From the NCBI GenBank assembly GCA_023362775.1, contig JALMGJ010000012.1:25079001-25143000 (forward strand): a stretch of DNA of 64,000 nt. The letters are read 5' to 3'. This DNA comes from Charina bottae (taxonomy: Eukaryota; Chordata; Lepidosauria; Squamata; Charinaidae). How positions within the stretch are numbered: the stretch's first letter is position 1; each line of letters starts with the position of its first letter. The notes beneath the pieces are model-generated. The model did not search any database. It was given only the letters and a program-made list of their open reading frames with translations, and had not been told where the DNA came from. A program made the translations under genes and the position numbers. Below are positions 57,640 to 64,000 of this stretch, piece by piece.

Positions 57640-57933
57640 TACTTCTTGATTGATTATGTACCATCAAGTCATTTTCGACTCCTAGCAACCACGTAGATAG
57701 ATTTTCTCCAGGACGATCTATCCCTAACCTGGTCTTTCAAATCTCCCAACGGTGCCCCAATCACCACTGTAACTGAGTCCATCTGCCTTGCAGCTGGTCG
57801 TCCTCTTCTTCTCTTCCACCTTTCCCAGCATCAGAAACTTCTCCAGAGAGCTGGGTCCTCGCATAATGTATCCAAAGTAGGATAATTTGAGCCTGGCCAT
57901 TTGTGCCTCGAGTGAGAACTGATTTGTTCAATG
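57640..57933 (-). mobile_element. RTE-2 LINE 3' portion, part 1 (split by PLE-A)
   Basis: Antisense RTE-2 terminus ('ttgattgattatgtaccatcaagtcattttcgactcc') and coding remnant ('ggtcgtcctcttcttctcttccacctttcccagcatc'). It continues beyond the PLE-A insertion at 58753. Confidence 0.85.
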
Positions 57934-57946
57934 ATCCATTGGTTTG

Positions 57947-58540
57947 GTTGTTGTGGGTCTTCCGGGCTGTGTGGCCGTGTTCTGGAAGTTGTGGTTCCTA
58001 ATGTTCAGACCCACCAGAAAAATACAACAAATGCTAAAATCAGCAAAAGACAAAAGGGACCACCGCACCGCTGCAGGAGTATACCGTATACCATGCAGCT
58101 GCGGACAAGTATACATCAGAACCACAAAACGAAGCATTCACACCAGGATAAAAGAACACGAAAGACACTGCAGATTACAGCAACCGGAAAAATCTTCAGT
58201 AGCTGAACATGCTCTCAAGCAAACGGGACACAAAATCCTACTTGAAAACACAGAAATACTGGACAACACCAAAAGCCACTACACCAGATTATACAGAGAA
58301 GCCATTGAAATTCACAAACACCAGCACAGTTACAATAAAAAAGAAGAAAGTCTAAAAATTAGCAAAACCTGGCTACCAGTCCTGAAAAACACAGCCTGCA
58401 AAAGGTCAACGAACTCAGCTCAACTACCAGGACATGGGAATACTTCTAACAATGAACATGCTAATCATGCTCAGCAGCCACTCGTTAACATTTCAACACA
58501 ACAAAAAACCCACCTAATCTCCTATAACGTAGCTCTATAA
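57947..58540 (+). CDS. PLE-A GIY-YIG endonuclease fragment
   Basis: The open frame starts in the inverted terminus itself, so its first about 20 residues are translated terminal-repeat sequence and not native protein. PLE homology begins around PTRKIQQML and includes GVYRIPCSCGQVYIRT: the GIY half GVY, a C-x-C cysteine pair, and YIR where YIG is expected (Gly replaced by Arg). KRSIHTRIKEHERH and SSVAEHALKQTGH follow, consistent with the catalytic helix and an acidic residue downstream. The stop is at 58538-58540. The frame lacks the reverse transcriptase and has lost the YIG glycine, so it is probably inactive. Confidence 0.83.
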   Translation, partial: VVVGLPGCVAVFWKLWFLMFRPTRKIQQMLKSAKDKRDHRTAAGVYRIPCSCGQVYIRTTKRSIHTRIKEHERHCRLQQPEKSSVAEHALKQTGHKILLENTEILDNTKSHYTRLYREAIEIHKHQHSYNKKEESLKISKTWLPVLKNTACKRSTNSAQLPGHGNTSNNEHANHAQQPLVNISTQQKTHLISYNVAL

Positions 58541-58616
58541 ATAGAAAACAAACATTGCCAAACATTGCCATTCTACCTGAGCACAGAAAGAGCGCTTTTG
58601 TCTGTGCTCCTGCCCT

Positions 58617-58650
58617 CTGAAGATGCTGGACACAGATGCTGGCGAAACGT
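58617..58650 (+). ncRNA. hammerhead-like motif of PLE-A
   Basis: CTGAAGA (58617-58623), then TGCTGGA-loop-TGCTGGC, then GAAACGT (from 58644). Stem II in this copy pairs only with G-U wobbles and one mismatch; a GCCAGC/GCTGGC stem would be expected in an intact relative. Confidence 0.5.
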
Positions 58651-58752
58651 TAGGAACCACAACTTCCAGAACACGGCCACACAGCCCGGAAGACCCACAA
58701 CAACCATCGAACTCCGGCCATGAAAGCCTTCGACAAAACATCCATTGGTTTG

Positions 58753-58912
58753 TTTTCTTGGTGTCTGTGGTATTCTCAGGAGTCTTCTCCAACACCAAAG
58801 TTCAAAAGTGTCAATTTTCTTCCTACCCCACTTCTTCAAAATCCAACTTTTGCTTCCATAGAGTGTCACATGGAATACCATTCCTTGCACGATTCTGATT
58901 TTTGTAGGTATA
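58753..58912 (-). mobile_element. RTE-2 LINE 3' portion, part 2
   Basis: Continuation of the antisense RTE-2 remnant after PLE-A: 'ggtgtctgtggtattctcaggagtcttctccaacacc' and 'catggaataccattccttgcacgattctgat'. Confidence 0.85.
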
Positions 58913-58914
58913 CT

Positions 58915-59200
58915 TCTTTATTACATAGATTTAAAGCACACCCAATTCCAACCAGTTCTGGGCACTTTACATAATAAAAAGTCAGAACAGAAAAAGAGAG
59001 AAACAGTTGAGGTGCATGCAGAAAAAAATATACAAAACAACACAAACATCTTACAAGGATTCACCCAATCCCCTGCCACAGGACCTGGAAAAATAAGTTT
59101 TCAGCACTTTTCAGGACATTATCTGGATGGGAGCCATTCAGATCTCTCAGGGAATGTTATTCTAGAGGGCAGGCACCACACTATCATCTTTTTTTTTTTC
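58915..59200 (-). mobile_element. LINE 3' UTR-like region, antisense
   Basis: 'gaatgttattctagagggcaggcaccac' and 'ggatgggagccattcagatctctcaggg' recall antisense L2/CR1-type 3' UTR text. Degenerate and without a frame. Confidence 0.45.
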
Positions 59201-59299
59201 AAAGTCATCTTTAAATATGTTGCTTCCAATTATCTTTCAACATCAGAAGCACTCGAGAAGCACAGGGATCTGCCGCAAACTGAGTTTATATCAAAATGA

Positions 59300-59715
59300 C
59301 AACAAGTGCCCAGTATCATCATGATGCAAATGGGGCCCTTACAGATGTGCATCCTGACATCTCATGATGTTCATTGGTTTTATATCAAGTCCATGTTTAA
59401 TTTCCTCACTTTCTCTTTGCCCCTGCTGTTCACCAGTGCCTCAAAACCTATTAAATAAAGACAGAATGCTTGTTAAATAAAGAGGAAATTGTATGAAAGT
59501 TCTTCTAACTAGCAGGTAGCATTAAGGATTGCCAGATCTCTTTCTGTAGAGAAAGAGTAACAGGAGAATATATTTAATTCCTTCCCATCCCCTGCTTTAC
59601 CTTTATTCCCACAATTGCACTGCTTGCTGTTTAGAATTACTTCCTTTTTCTTCTCTCTCTACAAGGTAAACAACAGCAGGAAGAGGAGTGACTCAGTTAA
59701 GAATATTGTACAGGT
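59300..59715. other. unique sequence
   Basis: AT-rich, no ORF, no repeat recognised. Confidence 0.4.
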
Positions 59716-59719
59716 ATAA

Positions 59720-59935
59720 GGATTAATAGGAAATCTTGAAAAAGCTAAGTAGGGCCGAGCCTGTTTACTACTTGGATGGGAGACCACAAGGAAATCTCCA
59801 GTAGGGACTCAAGAGATGTCTCAGGAGACGATAACGATAAACCATTATCATTCTATAGTGTTGCCAAGAAAAACAACATGATCATGATCTTCCAGTCACC
59901 AGGACTCAAACTTGACTCAAGAGACTTTTTAAATA
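59720..59935 (+). repeat. 5S rRNA-derived SINE
   Basis: 'aaagctaagtagggccgagcctgtttactacttggatgggagaccac' preserves the 5S internal control region. The SINE body follows, ending with 'ccagtcaccaggactcaaacttgactcaagagac', a tail that resembles the RTE-2 3' end (gtcactatgagtcg...cttgatggcac). Confidence 0.88.
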
Positions 59936-60718
59936 TCTTTTAGAAGTCCTGAGCGATCTCATATAAGGTTTTGGGGTGTCCCTCATAGTCTTGAGGGCTC
60001 CAGTTGTGATCTGTGCAAGTCAGGGTACTCCATTTATGCTCCCCCCTCCCCAAGTTCTCTCTCCTTGGATAATATTTGGCTCTTATCCAAACAGATCCCT
60101 TGAGTAGGTTTTCTCAAGGTCTTATTTATTTGCCTTATAATTAAGATGGAAGTCCGGTGAATGAAGGAAAAGGCCGTAAAAGTCTGTTATTTGGGGGTTA
60201 AATGTCCATTCCTTGCATCTTATTCTTTTCTGTCTCCCTCCCCCCTCTTTTTCATTCACTAATAAAGATTTTGAAACAACTTTTCTCCCATCAATTATTT
60301 GCCATGCCTTTTCCCTCTTGGGATTCTCAAACCCATTCCTTTGCCTCATGCCATAGTGCTTGAGTTCCCCGATTGTGCCTAGGGATTCTCATGAGCCATT
60401 CATAATTGCAGGGGAGGTAGAGGACAAATGGAGAGAGAGGGAGAGGGAGAGATTATCAAAGAATAATATGTGGCAAGAAGAAGGAGGCAATGACCTGTAA
60501 AAGCAGATTATGGGAGAGGAACACTTTCAACTGGGCCTGCTGGACATTAAGTCAAATGAGGCAGCCACGCCTGGGAGAAGCAGGGCCAGTCTAGCTATTT
60601 CACCAATGTATTTGCACAGGACAAATGGGGGGGGGGGTGCAAAATTCTTCCCAAAGGAAAAGGTTAGCTGAGTCTGGAAGATGAGTAATCGTGCCTGGGT
60701 TCAGGAATCATTCTAAGC

Positions 60719-60936
60719 CAGGGGTTCTTAAACTGTTCGACCCAATTACTCTTTTTCCTAGTCTCAAATAATGTCATTACCCCCACAAAAAAGCCAGACT
60801 CTGTTGTTTTACTCAAGCATTTCAGCAGCAGCAGTCCCAAACTGGATCCTTGACTCAGTTACAAATTGTTCCATTACCTTCAGGATATGCCCAAATTACT
60901 TCCTTGGGGAAATTACCCCCAGTTTAAGAAGCATTA
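60719..60936. mobile_element. hAT-like MITE 1, right end decayed
   Basis: The left end CAGGGGTTCTTAAACT has a partial mirror AGTTTAAGAAGCATTA at the right. Flanks TTCTAAGC (60711-60718) and GTCTAAGC (60937-60944) match at 7 of 8. The right TIR tip is lost or diverged. Confidence 0.7.
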
Positions 60937-60944
60937 GTCTAAGC

Positions 60945-61078
60945 CAGTGTTTCTCAACCGTTACAACTTTAAGATGGGTGGACTTCAACTCCCAGAATTT
61001 CCCAGCCAGCATTCTGCCTGGGGAATTCTGGGCGTTGAAGTCCACCCTTCTTAAATTTGCCATGGTTGAGAAACACTG
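60945..61078. mobile_element. hAT-like MITE 2 (134 bp), complete
   Basis: Ends CAGTGTTTCTCAACC and GGTTGAGAAACACTG are perfect 15-bp TIRs with perfect 8-bp TSDs GTCTAAGC (60937-60944 and 61079-61086). The arms continue pairing (GGACTTCAACTCCCAGAAT with its complement), giving an almost complete hairpin. A widespread squamate MITE. Confidence 0.94.
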
Positions 61079-61142
61079 GTCTAAGCCAATGTGCATTTTT
61101 TTTTTGGCCCAACATAGCAATAGCTTATGCCTAAGCGGGATA

Positions 61143-61372
61143 GAGAGACAGTGTGGTGTAGTGGTTAAGGTGTTGGACTAGGGATAGAGAGACCAAGTTC
61201 AAGTCCACCCTTAGCCACAGAAGCTCATTGGGTGACTATGGGATGGTCACTCTCCCTCTTGGGAGTGTTGCTGGGGGACAAATGGGCAGAAGGAGTGCTA
61301 CGTATGCCACCTCGAGCTCCTGAATGAAAGTTGGAAAATAAATTTAGCCAAATAAATAAATACAAATCCTAT
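61143..61372 (+). repeat. tRNA-derived SINE, family C
   Basis: TGGTGTAGTGGTTAAGG A-box region and AGTTCAAGTCC B box, then 'gccacagaagctcattgggtgac', 'gagtgctacgtatgccacctcgagctcctg' and an (AAAT)n tail. Confidence 0.85.
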
Positions 61373-61779
61373 AACTAATAATTCTGTGTTTAAGCCTTTG
61401 AAAAATAAACAATTTCATGGGTTTTTTCCCCATAACACATGATCCAGCTGCTACATTCAGGAACAGCTACCAATGCATTAAAAATATTTTTATGAGCATC
61501 AGTACATGATGATGCAGTGTAGTCCCAGCACCCTGAATGGTAGGAGAAATGGGGGCATTTCCAACCATGGACCCTGGGAACTGTCCTACTTCATCACATC
61601 ATGACATTCCCAGCACCATTCTTTCAAAAGCCCTCCAGCAGCATCTCCTGCTGAGTGCAACAGCTTGTCTGTTTCTGTCGTGGGGAAAAAAATGAAGAAA
61701 ATTAAAAGGCCAGTTCACAATCTCTTTAAATGGTAGGTATTTCCCTACACCCCAAAGTGTTCTGACTTTCACACAGCAG

Positions 61780-61900
61780 CATCTGCTGAGGGGTGGGGGG
61801 TCAAAAAGCCAAGATGGTGGTTAGGCATGTCATGGAAACCTCGATCGCCCTCCTGCCACTGCCATTTTGATTTTTTTCATCTCCCCTGCAGATACAACTG
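61780..61900. repeat. hairpin MITE (GTCAAGATGG family), diverged
   Basis: 'ctgaggggtggggggtcaaaaagccaagatggtgg' mirrors 'ctgccattttgatttttttcatctcccctgcag'. Decayed. Confidence 0.5.
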
Positions 61901-62424
61901 TTTTCATGCAACAGTTCCAAGATAAATGGGAAGGTCATTTTTGTCAGAAGGTGAAATACAGGAAAGCTGGGAGACGCTGATTCAGAGAGATACAGAGCAA
62001 TCTCAAGGTTTTAGGGGGCAAAACTGGCTGATTTTACTCAATTTGCTAGTCTGGATTAAAATGGGGTTGGGTCATCTGTGGTTCAGCAGGTAGCATGAAG
62101 CAATCATACACCAATATGATGTTTGTTTGGGGATAGAAGTTAGATGAACATAGCAGCTGTGCTTTGTGAACTCAGGTTTAGGTTTCAGTGTATGATGTGA
62201 ACTGAGCCCACTCTGTCTACCATACGGGGTCATCATTCCCAACTACAATGACACCAAACAGATCAAAGCAGGTGTTGCATCATTGCAAAGAAGCTCTTCC
62301 CTTTCATTTTGTGCTGTGTGTTGAGATGCAAGTGTGTAAGGATGAAGCTTGCATCATGGTGTCCCAATGCATGTTTCATCAATTCCCCCTGATTCAGTGG
62401 ATACTTATGTGCTCTACATCCTGT

Positions 62425-62524
62425 AGTGAGTATAGAGGATGCCTTGAAGGGCAGAGGGAAGATCCATAGCCAAGGCAACAGATTTTCCTCTGTCCTTCAA
62501 GGCCATCCTCTATACTCAATACTC
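62425..62524. repeat. inverted repeat, arms about 40 bp
   Basis: The left arm TAGAGGATGCCTTGAAGGG...GAGGGAAGAT pairs with the right ATTTTCCTCTGTCCTTCAAGGCCATCCTCTA across a loop of about 20 nt. No TSD was identified and no related repeat seen in the window. Confidence 0.65.
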
Positions 62525-62689
62525 TATACTCATACTCCCCTATACTAGCCTATCCTCTTCAGGTACCATGGACAATACTAACCCATCAGCAGCATGATGG
62601 TAAGTTTCAACTGGATTCCTACACCTTGTGCTACATGGTGCTGCCCTTGAAGACCACTCAGAAGCTTAAACCAGTTCTACATGAGGTAG

Positions 62690-62765
62690 AGTTGGGCTTC
62701 TTGAGATTTGCCCATATAACTCCTCTGCTCCAGGATCAGCACTGGCTGCCAGTTAGCTTTGAGGT
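62690..62765 (+). mobile_element. L2-like LINE fragment, part 1 (split by SINE A)
   Basis: 'cctctgctccaggatcagcactggctgccagttagctttgaggtacaattcaag' is the L2-type block preceding the C terminus. It resumes after the SINE. Confidence 0.75.
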
Positions 62766-62778
62766 ACAATTCAAGTTA

Positions 62779-63132
62779 AGTTAATTCAATTAAGAGGGGT
62801 GTGGTGGCTCAGCAGGTAAGACGCCAGGCTTGTCAATCGGAAGATCGCAAGTTTGGAGGTTCAAATCCCTAGTCCCACATGACGGAGTGAGCTCCCGCAC
62901 TAGCCCCAGCTCTTCCCAACCTAACAATTCGAAAGCATGCAAATGCAAGTAGATAAATAGGTACCACTTTGGTGGGTAGGTAACAGCGTTCCGCATGCGT
63001 CATGCCAGCCACATGACCGTGAAAGCATCTTCGGACAACACTGGCTCTTCGACTAACAAATGGAGATGAGCACTGGCCCCTAGAGTCGGACATGACTGCA
63101 CAAATGTGCGGGGGGAACCTTTACCTTTTTTT
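62779..63132 (+). repeat. tRNA-derived SINE, family A, inserted in L2
   Basis: 13-bp TSD ACAATTCAAGTTA (62766-62778 and 63133-63145). The SINE proper starts near 62796 with GGGGTGTGGTGGCTCAGC; 17 bases of extra AT-rich sequence precede the head. The tail is CCTTTACCTTTTTT. Confidence 0.93.
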
Positions 63133-63545
63133 ACAATTCAAGTTACCAGTTATCACCTTTGAAACCCTGCATGACTCAGAGACTATCTCCAAGATAGTCT
63201 TTGTCTGCTCCAAAGTGAATCTACCTATCTTATAAGAACTTCTGAGGGCTTCATTCCCAAAGAAATTCCATCTAAAAGTGCCCTGGAGAAGGATCTTCTC
63301 AATAGTGGCACCTCCACAAATAACACCCACCTCCTCCACACTGGATTTCCAAAAAAGAAGTGAAAACTTGGCTCTGAAGAGAGCATTTTGGTATTGTTAA
63401 GTTTTCTTTTATGATCTATCGCCACCAGTTAATCCTATTGTAAAATATATTAATTGTTCTTGTTTTGATGTTTCTAAATCTGTTATTCAACACTCAGAAA
63501 TATTTTGCAGCAGAGTGGCATAGAAAGACCTATAATAAACTAACT
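63133..63545 (+). mobile_element. L2-like LINE fragment, part 2
   Basis: 'ttaccagttatcacctttgaaaccctgcatgactcagagac' continues part 1, followed by 'gtgccctggagaaggatcttctcaatagtggcacctcc' (equivalent of the RAFSV block) and a weak 3' end near 63540 (AACTAACTAAC). Confidence 0.7.
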
Positions 63546-63549
63546 AACT

Positions 63550-64000
63550 AACAGGTCAATGGTCTTCTCTGTGTGACACCAACAAGCAGGTACATCAGTT
63601 TGCTCTTCAGCTCAGTAATCAAAATGTCATAGCCTTGCAGGAACTTTGCCATTCTACAAACTATTTCTGCTCCCTCATTTCATAGGTAGTAAAGGTGACC
63701 AGCCTTGGGGACAAAAAACTGGGAAGGGCAGATGGTTTGTGGAGTATCTGACCAACTGTCACTGGAAGCAAGATGATGGACTTAGATAGCAGTATGGCCT
63801 GATTTCATAGGACTATTATGCAATAAAGGGGAAGGGACTCTCAGGCTGGATTCACACAACATCCTTAACCAGGTCAGGCCCAGCACTATGCTTACACAAA
63901 GTATGACACTCAATTGTTCTAATTTCATTAGTTGTGGTGGTGGTGGTTGCTTAATATGTTTTGTAAAACTAGTCCATTTAGTTATCTTTTCATAGAACAG
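63550..64000. other. unique sequence to window end
   Basis: No gene or repeat recognised, except a short (GGT)n run near 63934. Confidence 0.4.

Larger units (their letters stand above)
57947..58739 (+). mobile_element. PLE-A: Penelope-like element with inverted termini (793 bp)
   Basis: 13-bp TSD ATCCATTGGTTTG (57934-57946 and 58740-58752). The first about 55 bp (starting GTTGTTGTGGGTCTTCCGGG) are the exact inverted copy of about 58650-58704, and the right copy is followed by a 35-nt tail ending 'gccttcgacaaaac'. A GIY-YIG frame lies between. It is inserted into an RTE-2 LINE, giving a clean relative age. Confidence 0.94.

Noticed and set aside
59735..59790. 5S rRNA gene
   Set aside because: Only the internal region is present, without proper 5' and 3' stems, and it is followed by a SINE body.

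Overview
The window looks like intergenic or intronic DNA from a squamate reptile (lizard or snake). I found no host protein-coding exon, tRNA, rRNA or ncRNA gene that I can support. The squamate assignment rests on the repeats: a near-complete BovB (RTE-clade) LINE, a second BovB-like RTE family, tRNA-derived SINEs of the Sauria-SINE kind (one with a BovB-like 3' tail), 5S-rRNA-derived SINEs, L2/CR1 LINEs, hAT-type MITEs and several Penelope-like elements (PLEs). Almost all long open frames are transposon fragments or chance frames in simple repeats.

Layout. 0-8 kb: SINEs, a hairpin MITE, a 360-bp BovB 3' end and an L2 3' end. 8-16 kb: mostly unique, with an old CR1 (11.3-12.15 kb), an L2 reverse-transcriptase remnant split by a solo LTR (13.4-13.95 kb) and an antisense PLE 3' end (14.8-15.2 kb). 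16.1-19.3 kb: BovB with an 11-bp target-site duplication (TSD), broken by stops and frameshifts. 21-24 kb: a hAT MITE, an RTE remnant and two SINEs. 24.3-26.5 kb: a deleted L1-like element containing nested BovB and PLE insertions. 27.0-27.9 kb: an internally deleted RTE. 32.6-33.2 kb: a fold-back PLE. 34.6-36 kb: MITEs and a SINE. 39.2-40.4 kb: LINE remnant, a compound microsatellite and a CpG-rich minisatellite tied to a hAT MITE. 42-47.9 kb: three 5S SINEs and a complete hAT MITE. 48.2-49.0 kb: a PLE with inverted termini and an endonuclease frame. 52.3-52.9 kb: a SINE with four 102-bp modules. 54.6-58.8 kb: two copies of a second PLE family, and a third PLE family inserted into an RTE. 60.7-63.5 kb: two hAT MITEs sharing a target site, more SINEs and an L2 interrupted by a SINE.

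Most interesting content. Three distinguishable PLE families lie within 50 kb. Each encodes a GIY-YIG endonuclease with a pair of cysteines between the two motif halves, and each carries a hammerhead-ribozyme-like core (CTGAAGA, stem II, GAAA) at a comparable terminal position. Two families have inverted terminal copies followed by a tail of about 35 nt, and one copy is an almost pure 565-bp palindrome. Many insertions have readable TSDs, so relative ages can be inferred: L2 before the solo LTR, L2 before SINE A, RTE-2 before PLE-A, and the L1-like element before PLE-B.

Family names such as 'SINE A', 'RTE-2' and 'PLE-B' are local labels, because no library search was possible. Coordinates of diverged repeats without TSDs are approximate.
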